Assembly: GCA_018711275.1 (NCBI GenBank)
Contig: DVIN01000001.1
Span: 1-36,752 of the forward strand
Reading direction: 5' to 3'
Source: Candidatus Pullilachnospira intestinigallinarum
Lineage (GTDB): Bacteria > Bacillota > Clostridia > Lachnospirales > Lachnospiraceae
Length of the DNA stretch: 36,752 nt
Shown: piece after piece, positions 16,016 through 23,987 of the stretch
Position numbering within the stretch: the first letter of the stretch is position 1
Layout: each line of letters begins with the position of its first letter
The notes under the pieces: model-generated
What the model saw: the letters and a program-made list of their open reading frames with translations, nothing else
Databases searched by the model: none
What the model was told of the DNA's origin: nothing
Program-made: the position numbers and the translations under genes

Positions 16016-17380
16016 TCAGTTCTTAAAGCTGTGAATCGGCGCCGGAATTCTTCCGCCCCGGTTTACAAATGCGTCACAGCCAAACCGGTTCACCGGCATC
16101 ACCGGCGCATAGCCCAGAAGGCCGCCAAATTCCACCGTATCTCCCACATCTTTCCCTATCACGGGAATCACCCGGACAGCCGTGGTTTTCTGGTTTACCA
16201 TGCCGATAGCCATCTCATCGGCAATCAGCCCGGCAATGGTGGTGGCTTTGGTGGAACCGGGAATGGCGATCATATCCAGGCCCACAGAACATACACAGGT
16301 CATGGCCTCCAGCTTCTCCAGCGTCAGAGCCCCTGCATTCACCGCGTCAATCATTCCCTGATCCTCGCTGACCGGAATAAAGGCTCCGCTCAATCCTCCC
16401 ACATAGGAGGAGGCCATCACTCCGCCCTTCTTCACCTGATCATTCAGCAGCGCCAGCGCCGCGGTGGTTCCGGGCGCCCCCACAGAATCCAGACCGATCT
16501 CCTCCAGAATCTCCGCCACGGAATCTCCGATGGCCGGTGTGGGGGCCAGTGACAGATCCACAATGCCGAAAGGAACACCCAGGCGTCTGGACGCCTCCTG
16601 TGCCACCAGCTGGCCCACCCGGGTGATCTTGAAGGCGGTTTTCTTGATCGTCTCGCAAAGCACCTCAAAATTTTCTCCCCGCACTTTCTCCAGCGCATGT
16701 TTTACCACGCCGGGACCGCTGACACCCACATTGATCACCGCATCCGCCTCAGTAACTCCATGGAACGCGCCGGCCATAAAGGGGTTATCATCGGGAGCAT
16801 TACAGAACACCACCAGTTTGGCACATCCCAGGGAATCCTTCTCACTGGTGGCCCGGGCAGTCTCCAGCACCACCTCGCCCATCAGTTTTACCGCGTCCAT
16901 ATTGATGCCGGTCTTGGTGGAACCCAGATTCACCGAACTGCATACCCGCTCCGTCACAGCCAGGGCACGGGGAATGGAGCGGATCAGCAGTTCATCGGCT
17001 TTCGTCATTCCCTTGGAGACCAGAGCGGAATATCCTCCGATAAAATTCACGCCCACTGTCCGGGCTGCCCGGTCAAGCGTTTCCGCCAGTTTCACAAAAT
17101 CCTCTTCCGTTTTGCAGGCCGCTCCCCCCACCAATGCCATGGGGGTAACGGAAATCCGCTTGTTGACAATGGGAATACCGTATTCACGGGAAATATCCTC
17201 TCCTGTTTTCACCAGATTTTCTCCCAGACGGGTGATCTTTTCATATACCCTGCGGTTTACCTCCTCCAAATCGGAAGAAATGCAGTCCAGCAGACTGATT
17301 CCCAGGGTGATGGTCCGGACGTCCAGATTTTCCTGCTGGATCATCTCATTGGTTTCATTTACCTCAAACATATTAATCAT
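16016..17380 (-). CDS. UPF0210 (PFL-like, DUF711) family protein
   Basis: A 454-residue conserved protein of the UPF0210 family, distantly related in fold to glycyl-radical enzymes of the pyruvate formate-lyase type. I do not see a convincing glycyl-radical motif (RVxGY); the C-terminus reads [17 protein letters not shown]. Family segments include [14 protein letters not shown] at the start, [12 protein letters not shown] near residue 78 and [20 protein letters not shown] near 268. The biochemical role is unknown. ATG 17380 has AGGAGG eight bases upstream. It directly follows the ACT-domain gene, a pairing conserved across many Firmicutes and archaea, which suggests the ACT protein regulates or binds it. 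No clear terminator separates it from the convergent EamA gene. Confidence 0.9.
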   Translation of the reverse strand: MINMFEVNETNEMIQQENLDVRTITLGISLLDCISSDLEEVNRRVYEKITRLGENLVKTGEDISREYGIPIVNKRISVTPMALVGGAACKTEEDFVKLAETLDRAARTVGVNFIGGYSALVSKGMTKADELLIRSIPRALAVTERVCSSVNLGSTKTGINMDAVKLMGEVVLETARATSEKDSLGCAKLVVFCNAPDDNPFMAGAFHGVTEADAVINVGVSGPGVVKHALEKVRGENFEVLCETIKKTAFKITRVGQLVAQEASRRLGVPFGIVDLSLAPTPAIGDSVAEILEEIGLDSVGAPGTTAALALLNDQVKKGGVMASSYVGGLSGAFIPVSEDQGMIDAVNAGALTLEKLEAMTCVCSVGLDMIAIPGSTKATTIAGLIADEMAIGMVNQKTTAVRVIPVIGKDVGDTVEFGGLLGYAPVMPVNRFGCDAFVNRGGRIPAPIHSFKN

Positions 17381-17407
17381 GGTTTCATCCTCCTGCCTGA
17401 CGATCCG

Positions 17408-17680
17408 TCAAATCCGGTGCATCTTGTTGAAAATATCCTCGTGCTGGCAGCGGATCGACACGCCGATCTCAGCCCCCACCTGATCCAGTTCTTCAGCGAT
17501 CTGCCCGGTGGTCTTCTGGCTGGCAGAGGCGTCTGTGATCATCATCATGTTGAAAAATCCGTCTACGATCGTCTGGGAAATGTCCAGGATATTGATCTTG
17601 TTGTCAGCCAGATAGGTGCAGACTCTGGCGATGATTCCCACGGTATCTTTTCCTACTACGGTAATTATTGTCTTTTTCAT
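17408..17680 (-). CDS. ACT-domain protein, UPF0237 family
   Basis: A 90-residue protein made almost wholly of one ACT domain (KKTIITVVGKDTVGIIARVC, then TYLADNKINILDISQTIVDG), a fold that binds amino acids or other small ligands. Length and sequence match UPF0237. Start ATG 17680 is chosen because GGAG is ten bases upstream and the family length fits; ATG 17689 is too close to that site. The gene lies 28 bases before the UPF0210 gene, its usual partner. A hairpin (TGCCGTC-CAAA-GACGGCA, 17699-17716) sits between it and the upstream hydrolase gene. Confidence 0.92.
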   Translation of the reverse strand: MKKTIITVVGKDTVGIIARVCTYLADNKINILDISQTIVDGFFNMMMITDASASQKTTGQIAEELDQVGAEIGVSIRCQHEDIFNKMHRI

Positions 17681-17698
17681 CTTATTCATTCTCCATTC

Positions 17699-17716
17699 TG
17701 CCGTCCAAAGACGGCA
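17699..17716 (-). other. Intercistronic hairpin
   Basis: TGCCGTC and GACGGCA pair perfectly over a four-base loop in the gap between the hydrolase and ACT genes. No T run follows on the minus strand, so a processing or stability hairpin is more likely than a terminator. Confidence 0.5.
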
Positions 17717-17731
17717 CATTTTTGTGTCTTA

Positions 17732-18529
17732 TCAAAGTACCACAACCCGGGAAGCCTGTTCCCGATGTGCCACTGAGATATCGAAATCCCCGGCTTTATA
17801 CGGGTTGTCGCCCATGGTCACCTCGGCGCATACCGTCTCATAAGCCAGCGCCTCATAATTGTTCTCTCTGCTCAGATGGCCCAGAAGCACCGCCTGCATG
17901 TGGTCGTTAAGCAGTCTTCCCAGAAGCTGTCCCGCCGTCTCATTGGACAGGTGCCCCTTCTCCCCCAGAATCCTCCGTTTCAAAGGATACGGGTACTTTC
18001 CCACCTGCAACATATTCACGTCATGGTTGGCTTCCAGCAGGAGGGCATTCAGCCCGGACAGCTGCCTTACGATATACTCGTCGTAAATTCCCATATCCGT
18101 GGCGATTCCCACACAGTGTTCCCCCTGTTCCAGCCGAAATCCCACCGGCTGCGCCGCATCATGGGAAATGGCAAAGGGTTTCACCGTCAAATCTCCCACT
18201 CCAAACGCCTCGTCCTCCCGGATCTTGTGAAAAATATTTTCCGGTAATTTTCCCAGACTTCCGGAAGCACATATGGCATCAATGGTTCCTTCGGTGGCAT
18301 AGATGGGAATCTGATATTTTCTGGCAATCACTCCCAGTCCCCGGATATGATCCGAGTGCTCGTGGGTGATAAGAATACCGGTAAGATCCCGGGTGGAAAG
18401 ATCCAGCTCGTTAAGCCCGAACTCCACCCGCTTTCCGCTGATCCCCGTATCCACCAGCACATGGGTGCTGTCGCTGCCGACATAGATACAGTTTCCGCTG
18501 CTGCCGCTCGCTATACTACATAATCTCAT
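17732..18529 (-). CDS. MBL-fold metallohydrolase, YycJ/WalJ-like
   Basis: A 265-residue metallo-beta-lactamase-fold hydrolase. The metal-binding motif is THEHSDHIRG near residue 57, and other ligands appear in FAISHDAAQPVGF near 130 and EANHDVNML near 170. The start MRLCSIASGSSGNCIYVGS is typical of the YycJ/WalJ group, thought to be involved in DNA handling or cell-wall control but not well defined. ATG 18529 overlaps the end of coaE by about 14 bases; the longer upstream frame has no ribosome site and runs deeper into coaE. It belongs to the polA-coaE run. Confidence 0.88.
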   Translation of the reverse strand: MRLCSIASGSSGNCIYVGSDSTHVLVDTGISGKRVEFGLNELDLSTRDLTGILITHEHSDHIRGLGVIARKYQIPIYATEGTIDAICASGSLGKLPENIFHKIREDEAFGVGDLTVKPFAISHDAAQPVGFRLEQGEHCVGIATDMGIYDEYIVRQLSGLNALLLEANHDVNMLQVGKYPYPLKRRILGEKGHLSNETAGQLLGRLLNDHMQAVLLGHLSRENNYEALAYETVCAEVTMGDNPYKAGDFDISVAHREQASRVVVL

Positions 18530-19115
18530 ACATCCGCATCCTTTGTTCAATCTGCCGCACAGTGTCCTGAAAATCACCGCTGTTGTCTATCTCAAAATCG
18601 CAGTGGCTTTCAAACGCTTCTTCACTGAGCTGGTTGGCGAGAATCCCCCGGATTTTCTCCACCGAATACCCTCTGTTTTTCATCAGCCGGTGCATCCGAA
18701 CATTCTCGTCCGCATAAATATACCACAATTCGTCACAAATTTCATCATATTTATCTTCAATCAGCAAAGCGGCCTCCACCACAAAGACTTCTGTTCCCGC
18801 TTCCCGCTCCGTCTGAATGGCCCGACAGATGTAACGCTTCACCGCCGGATGCACAATCGCGTTTAATTTTTCCAGGAGCCGGCGGTCTTCAAAGACGATT
18901 CCGGCGATCTTTTCCCGGTCAAGCGTCCCGTCTTGCTTCACCGCTGACGGGCCGAACAAAGCGACTGTCGGCGCGTAAGCTTCCTGTCCCGGCTGCATCA
19001 CCAGATATCCCACCTGATCTGCCTCCACCACCGTCGCGTCATACCGTCCGGCGATATAATTCAGCACTTCGCTTTTTCCGGCGCCCACTCCGCCGGTGAT
19101 TCCGATAATCTTCAT
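18516..19115 (-). CDS. coaE: Dephospho-CoA kinase
   Basis: A 199-residue P-loop kinase that carries out the final step of coenzyme A synthesis. The Walker A motif is GITGGVGAGKSEVLNY at residues 5-20, followed by EADQVGYLVMQPGQEAY (substrate region), the LID-like segment and the family stretch KLNAIVHPAVKRYI near 98 and FVVEAALLIEDKYDEICDEL near 120. ATG 19115 lies 18 bases after the polA stop. polA and coaE are neighbours in many Firmicutes. Confidence 0.96.
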   Translation of the reverse strand: MKIIGITGGVGAGKSEVLNYIAGRYDATVVEADQVGYLVMQPGQEAYAPTVALFGPSAVKQDGTLDREKIAGIVFEDRRLLEKLNAIVHPAVKRYICRAIQTEREAGTEVFVVEAALLIEDKYDEICDELWYIYADENVRMHRLMKNRGYSVEKIRGILANQLSEEAFESHCDFEIDNSGDFQDTVRQIEQRMRMYEIM

Positions 19116-19132
19116 ATCCGTATTTCCCCCTG

Positions 19133-21763
19133 CTATTTTGCTTCATACCAGTTGTTTCCGGTATGCATATCCACCTCCAGCGGCACAGCCAGATCGGCGG
19201 CCCCCCGCATCTCTTCCTCCAGAATACGGGATACCTCATCCAGTTCTTCTCTGGCGGTTTCAATCAACAGTTCATCATGCACCTGCAGAATCAGCCGGGA
19301 GCGCAGTCCTTCCCGGTGCAGTCGGTTATTCACCCGCACCATGGCGATTTTGATGATATCCGCTGCCGTTCCCTGGATGGGAGAATTCATGGCCACCCGT
19401 TCTCCAAAAGATCGTTGCATAAAGTTGGAGGATTTCAGTTCCGGCACCGGCCTTCTTCTGCCGAACATGGTGGAGACATAACCGTCTCTCCTGGCCTTTT
19501 CCACCTCGCCGTCCAGAAAGCCTTTAATCTTCGGATACGTTTCAAAGTATTTTTCAATATAATCCGCAGCCTCTTTTCTGGTAATACTCAGATCCTGACT
19601 GAGACCAAAAGAACTGATCCCGTAGACAATCCCGAAATTCACCGCCTTGGCATTTCTTCTCTGCAGATCCGTCACCTGATCAAAGGGGACATGGAAAACC
19701 TGGGAGGCTGTGATTCTGTGAATATCCTGGGCCTCCCGGTATGCCTCGATCAGTTTTTCATCCCCGGACATATGGGCGAGTACTCTCAGTTCAATCTGGG
19801 AATAGTCCGCATCGAGAAAGACAAATCCCTCCTCCGGCACAAAGACTTTCCGGATCAGTCGGCCCAGTTCCATCCGGATGGGAATATTCTGCAGATTGGG
19901 TTCCGTGCTGCTGATCCTTCCGGTGGCCGTAATGGTCTGGTTAAAGGTGGAATGAATCCGCCCGTCCTTGCCGATATAACCGGCCAGCCCGTCGGCATAG
20001 GTGGATTTCAGTTTGGCCAGCTGCCGGTATTCCAGAATATCCGCCACAAAAGGATAGTCCGGCGCCAGCTTGTCCAGCACATCCGCGGCGGTGGAATATC
20101 CGGTCTTGGTTTTCTTTCCCCCCGGCATTCCCATCTTTTCAAACAGAATGACCCCCAGCTGTTTGGGGGAATTGATATTGAATTTTTCGCCTGCCTGTTC
20201 CCAGATGGAGTTCTCCAGTTCTTCAATCCGCACCTGAAGCTGATCACCGTACGCCTTCAGTTCCCTGGCTTCCGCCCGGATCCCCGCCTTTTCCATATCG
20301 TCCAGCGTAAACAACAGCGGCATTTCAATCTCGTCAAAAAGCTTCTGCATGCCCGCATCTGCCAGCGCCCGGCGCATAGGTTCCCTGGCCGCCCAGGCCA
20401 CATAGGCCTGAACAGCTCCATAGGCCGCCGCTTTCTCCATCTCCGTCCCGGACAGATCCGGCAGTCTGGGTACGCCGAAAATTTCCGCCGCAGAAGGTAC
20501 CGTCTCACCCAGATACTCGCTGGCGGCGTCATCGTAGGTATAGGAATTTTTCAGAGGATTCAGAAGATAGGCCGCCACTCCCAGATCAAAGACGCTGCCA
20601 TCCGAAGGAATCCGCACCCGCTTGCGCATGGTTTTTACATCCGGGGCTCCAACCCAGCCTTCTTTCGCGAACAGATCCCCGGCCCAGCCGGCAAGCTCCT
20701 CCTGAGAAAAAGATGTTCCTGCCGGGAAATAATACACCTGTTTCTTTCCAAAAGCCAGACCCAGACCCACGATACCGCCGCTTCCTTCCAGCAGCGCCAG
20801 CCCGCATCCGTCCGCCGCTTCCGCCTGTTTACGGATCTTCGCGGCCTGAACCGGATCGGTAACTGTCTGATATTCCATTCCCCGTTCAGCGGTATCCCGT
20901 CCGAAGCGGGACAGCAGATTTTTAAAATCCAGTTTCCGGAACAGCTCATAGGCTTTTGGCGTGTACAGATTATTCAGCCGGGCTTCCTCCCAGGAAAAAT
21001 CGATGGCGGCATCTGTGTCAATGGTGGCCAGCTTCTTACTGAGCACCGCCAGATCGTAATGATCTCTCAGAGAATTTTGGGCCTTGTTGGGTTTGATTTC
21101 CTCCAGATGCGCATAGGCATTTTCAATGGAACCGTAGGCTCCGATGATTTTCGCGGCAGTTTTCTCTCCCACTCCGGGGATTCCGGGAATATTATCCGCC
21201 GTATCCCCCATCAGGGCTTTCAGTTCAATAATCTGAGGAGGCGTTACCTGATAAGTCTCCAGCACCTGGGCGGTATGGTAATCCTCGATCACCGTTTTCC
21301 CGCCTCTGGTTTTGGGAATCCGCACCAGAATCCTGTCTGTGGCCAGCTGAAGAAGGTCCCGGTCTCCGGATACCACCGTCACATCCATCCCCCGGGCCTC
21401 ACTGCGCCGGGCTACCGTCCCCAGAAGATCATCCGCTTCATATCCCTCGCGGGAAATGATACAGACACCCATGGCTTCCAGCACCTGGCGAATCAGCGGT
21501 ACCTGTTCCCGCAGTTCCTCCGGCATGGGCTTTCTGGTTCCTTTATAGGCCTCATACATCTTATGGCGGAAGGTGGGCGCATGAACGTCAAAAGCCACCG
21601 TCAGATACTGTGGCTTTTCCTCTTCCAGAATTCTGGTCATAATATTCAGGAAACCGTACACCGCATTGGTATGCACTCCCTCCGAATTGGTCAGATCCGG
21701 CAGTCCGTAGAATGCCCGGTTCAAAATGCTGTGTCCGTCAATCAGTACAATCTTTTCACTCAT
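19133..21763 (-). CDS. polA: DNA polymerase I
   Basis: An 876-residue family A polymerase for repair and primer removal. Residues 1-290 are the 5'-3' nuclease (LIDGHSILNRAFYGLPDL, then YEADDLLGT, VVSGDRDLLQL and GDTADNIPGIPGVGEKTA). The middle 3'-5' exonuclease fold is degenerate: where proofreading enzymes have DxE this one reads CGLALLEGSG, so proofreading is probably absent, as in Bacillus. The polymerase part has motif A DYSQIELRVLAHMSGDE, motif B RRNAKAVNFGIVYG and motif C QVHDELLIE, and ends HTGNNWYEAK. ATG 21763 is the natural start; the longer frame runs into the upstream gene. It follows a zinc-finger membrane protein gene by 20 bases. Confidence 0.97.
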   Translation of the reverse strand: MSEKIVLIDGHSILNRAFYGLPDLTNSEGVHTNAVYGFLNIMTRILEEEKPQYLTVAFDVHAPTFRHKMYEAYKGTRKPMPEELREQVPLIRQVLEAMGVCIISREGYEADDLLGTVARRSEARGMDVTVVSGDRDLLQLATDRILVRIPKTRGGKTVIEDYHTAQVLETYQVTPPQIIELKALMGDTADNIPGIPGVGEKTAAKIIGAYGSIENAYAHLEEIKPNKAQNSLRDHYDLAVLSKKLATIDTDAAIDFSWEEARLNNLYTPKAYELFRKLDFKNLLSRFGRDTAERGMEYQTVTDPVQAAKIRKQAEAADGCGLALLEGSGGIVGLGLAFGKKQVYYFPAGTSFSQEELAGWAGDLFAKEGWVGAPDVKTMRKRVRIPSDGSVFDLGVAAYLLNPLKNSYTYDDAASEYLGETVPSAAEIFGVPRLPDLSGTEMEKAAAYGAVQAYVAWAAREPMRRALADAGMQKLFDEIEMPLLFTLDDMEKAGIRAEARELKAYGDQLQVRIEELENSIWEQAGEKFNINSPKQLGVILFEKMGMPGGKKTKTGYSTAADVLDKLAPDYPFVADILEYRQLAKLKSTYADGLAGYIGKDGRIHSTFNQTITATGRISSTEPNLQNIPIRMELGRLIRKVFVPEEGFVFLDADYSQIELRVLAHMSGDEKLIEAYREAQDIHRITASQVFHVPFDQVTDLQRRNAKAVNFGIVYGISSFGLSQDLSITRKEAADYIEKYFETYPKIKGFLDGEVEKARRDGYVSTMFGRRRPVPELKSSNFMQRSFGERVAMNSPIQGTAADIIKIAMVRVNNRLHREGLRSRLILQVHDELLIETAREELDEVSRILEEEMRGAADLAVPLEVDMHTGNNWYEAK

Positions 21764-21782
21764 AAAACAGATATCCTTTCCT

Positions 21783-22133
21783 TCAGAGAATCCGGTCAAA
21801 CGAAAAACCGCCCCACTGCACAGCCACCCAGAGCAATCCGGCCGCCACAACAAATACCGCCGCGACCATCAGCATCCACCGGATGGCTCTGCGCCGCTGC
21901 AGCCGTTCTTTTCTCTGTCTCAGATCCTTTTTCAGCATCTGCGGGATATTGTAGGCATCCTGACGGTCCTGTTCCAGATAGTTGATGCCTACCTTTATAG
22001 TATAATAGGTTTCCAGCTCATCATAACACTCCGGACAGTGTTCCACATGGTCAATAAATTCCTCCAGTTCCCGCCCGGACAAGGTATGATTGATATATGC
22101 GCTGATCTTCGCAAGGGCTTCTTCACACTTCAT
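21783..22133 (-). CDS. Membrane-anchored zf-HC2 protein
   Basis: A 116-residue protein with an N-terminal zinc-binding anti-sigma-like domain: Cys3, His29, Cys33 and Cys36 (HVEHCPEC), the zf-HC2/ZAS spacing. A charged, probably coiled linker (about 60-80, LRQRKERLQRRR) precedes one transmembrane helix (about 83-103) and a short outer tail. ZAS proteins commonly hold an ECF sigma factor, but no sigma gene is next to it; instead it leads the polA-coaE run. ATG 22133 has GGAG seven bases upstream. The partner is unknown: it could be a sigma factor encoded elsewhere or a different protein. Confidence 0.85.
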   Translation of the reverse strand: MKCEEALAKISAYINHTLSGRELEEFIDHVEHCPECYDELETYYTIKVGINYLEQDRQDAYNIPQMLKKDLRQRKERLQRRRAIRWMLMVAAVFVVAAGLLWVAVQWGGFSFDRIL

Positions 22134-22213
22134 ATTCGTTCTCCGTATTCTGCCTTCCGCGCCGTTCCGCAGGAGCATCCTGCCTGTAAAAAACGCGGAT
22201 TTTTCCTGGATAT

Positions 22214-22242
22214 AGTATAAAATAGATTTCCCCGATTGTAAA
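22214..22242 (-). promoter_or_regulatory. Promoter of the zf-HC2-polA run
   Basis: TTTACA (22242-22237), 17 bases, TATACT (22219-22214) on the minus strand, about 80 bases before the zf-HC2 start. It is the only strong promoter I see for the six-gene run down to 16016. Confidence 0.75.
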
Positions 22243-22320
22243 GGCCGCGCAAAAAGCCCGTTTTGCGCAGGGAGAACCGGAAAAGCTCCCCCTGTTTTCT
22301 TTTGGCGTCGGTACCGCCGT

Positions 22321-23706
22321 TCAGATCACCCGGAAGCGTTTCCAGATACCGGAGCGGAATCGGAACCAGAAGAGCACCCCTCTGGCCATCCAGTCCAGAC
22401 ACATGGCAAATGCAACGCCGATAACTCCCATATGAAGCCAGATGCCCAATATCACAGAAAACAGTACCCGACAGCAGATGGTGGAAAAGATACTGACATA
22501 CATGATGAATTTCACATCTCCCGCCGCCCGCAGGCCGCTGGAGAGCGCACCCGAAAACGGATAGACAAAGGCATTGAACACATTATGGATCAGGATCAGC
22601 CACAGCACCAGGTCTGCCGCCTCCTGTGACAGGGCGTAGCCTTTCAGCACCAGCGGGGATACCAGAAGGATCAGACCGTTCCAGACCACAGAGGCCGCCA
22701 GCGTAATTCGAAGAAGTTTCCGCATATAATACTCCGCCGCCTCCTGATCTCCCGCTCCCATACAGCGCCCGATCACCGTCACGAAGGCCAGTCCCATAGC
22801 TGTTCCCATCAGCGCCGCCACCGACCAGAAGCTCTGGGCCACGCCGTTGGCAGCAATCTGCGCCGTTCCAAACAGTGCCGTGATACTGCTCAAAGCCACT
22901 TTTACCAGCTGGAACAGACCGTTTTCAATGCCGTTGGGTACAGCGATTCCAAGAATTCTGCGGATCATGGTGCTCTTCCAGGCAAAAATCTGTTTTCCCC
23001 GCAGATATACCGTATTTTTCTTCCGGAAGCAGAGCGCCACGATCACCACCGCCACAATGCTTCTGGAAATCAGCGAAGGGTAAGCCACCCCGGCCACGCC
23101 GGCATGAAATACGAACACACCGACGGCATTTCCCACGATGTTTATCACATTGGCGGCTGCTGACAGATACATGGTTACACCGGTTTTTCCCATACTCCGG
23201 TAAATGGCAGCACCCGCATTGTACACGGCAATGGCCGGATAGGAATAGGCGGATATGCGCAGATAGGTCTGGCAGGCTTCCATCACTGCCGGTTCCACTT
23301 CTCCGAAAAGAAGACGCAGCAAAGACCGGTTCCATACCAGCACCGCTGCCGACATCACCAGAGAAAATACCAGGGAGATCATCACCAGCTGACTGGCGGA
23401 CAGACAGCCGTTTTTGCGGTCACGGCTTCCGATATACTGGCTGACCACCACCGCGCCTCCCGACGCCAGGGCGGAAAACAGAAAAATAAACACTGTATTG
23501 AACATATTCACCAGAGAAACGCCGGATACTGCAGCCTCTCCGGCGTAACTGACCATGAAAGTATCCGCCACCCCCACCAGCACTTCCAGAAGCTGTTCGA
23601 AAAACAACGGAAGAATCATCACCTTCAGCGCCGTATTGGTAAAAAGTTTCCTCTCCTCTGAAATCGTCACCGCCGGTTCCAGAAGACGGCTGATTTTATT
23701 TTTCAT
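22321..23706 (-). CDS. MATE-family efflux transporter
   Basis: A 461-residue exporter with twelve helices in two homologous halves, using a sodium or proton gradient. The first half shows LPLFFEQLLEVLVGVADTFM and SGVSLVNMFNTVFIFLFSAL; the second starts near GIAVPNGIENGLFQLVKVAL and continues with AANGVAQSFWSVAALMGTAM. Such proteins export cationic drugs, dyes or metabolites; the substrate cannot be read from the sequence. ATG 23706 is chosen with AAAGGTG eight bases upstream. The gene stands alone between the activase gene and the polA run; hairpins without a good T tract follow it at about 22250-22300. Confidence 0.93.
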   Translation of the reverse strand: MKNKISRLLEPAVTISEERKLFTNTALKVMILPLFFEQLLEVLVGVADTFMVSYAGEAAVSGVSLVNMFNTVFIFLFSALASGGAVVVSQYIGSRDRKNGCLSASQLVMISLVFSLVMSAAVLVWNRSLLRLLFGEVEPAVMEACQTYLRISAYSYPAIAVYNAGAAIYRSMGKTGVTMYLSAAANVINIVGNAVGVFVFHAGVAGVAYPSLISRSIVAVVIVALCFRKKNTVYLRGKQIFAWKSTMIRRILGIAVPNGIENGLFQLVKVALSSITALFGTAQIAANGVAQSFWSVAALMGTAMGLAFVTVIGRCMGAGDQEAAEYYMRKLLRITLAASVVWNGLILLVSPLVLKGYALSQEAADLVLWLILIHNVFNAFVYPFSGALSSGLRAAGDVKFIMYVSIFSTICCRVLFSVILGIWLHMGVIGVAFAMCLDWMARGVLFWFRFRSGIWKRFRVI

Positions 23707-23786
23707 CTGATACACACCTTTCCCTTTCTCTTCGCGCAGCCTTTTTCCTGTATTTTACGGCTGTCAAAAAGCAATCCCTGAATAAG

Positions 23787-23816
23787 ATTATAAGGGTTCC
23801 GGTTCTTAAAGGCCAA
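23787..23816 (-). promoter_or_regulatory. Candidate promoter of the MATE gene
   Basis: TATAAT (23792-23787) with TTGGCC (23816-23811) 18 bases upstream on the minus strand. The -10 box is perfect and the -35 box half-matching. The leader is about 75 bases. Confidence 0.5.
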
Positions 23817-23856
23817 TACCTGCTTTCAATTTCCGACAATGTCTTTCGGGCATGAA

Positions 23857-23900
23857 AAAACCAGGCAATCCCCGACTGCTATCGGAAAATGTCTGGTTTT
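23857..23900 (-). terminator. Terminator after the activase gene
   Basis: On the minus strand AAAACCAG and CTGGTTTT (outer arms 23900-23893 and 23864-23857) enclose an inner CCGA/TCGG hairpin, and the T run continues as TTTTTTC. It lies between the repeat at 23911-23960 and the MATE promoter. Confidence 0.75.
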
Positions 23901-23910
23901 ATCGCCTGCC

Positions 23911-23960
23911 TGTTCAAACAAGGAAAGGCACGCGGCGCCCACCTTCCATTGTCAGGAACA
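23911..23960. repeat. Third copy of the GGAAAG...CTTTCC-type repeat
   Basis: This segment starts TGTTC and ends GAACA, with AAGGAAAG, a GC-rich centre and CCTTCCATTGTCA inside. It is a relative, on the opposite strand, of the tandem units at 2039-2117: ACAAGG-AAAG, a GCGYGGCGY core and CTTCCATT are shared in the same order. Its location right after a gene stop fits a dispersed palindromic (REP-like) element. Confidence 0.55.
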
Positions 23961-23987
23961 AACGCCGGCATCGCATAGGGAATCCGC

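Noticed and set aside
16016-17380. Glycyl-radical enzyme (pyruvate formate-lyase) call
   Set aside because: No RVxGY-type radical loop and too short; kept as UPF0210.
19163-21985. A 940-residue plus-strand open frame
   Set aside because: It is the mirror of polA, whose protein is fully recognisable on the other strand; low-complexity translation and no ribosome site.
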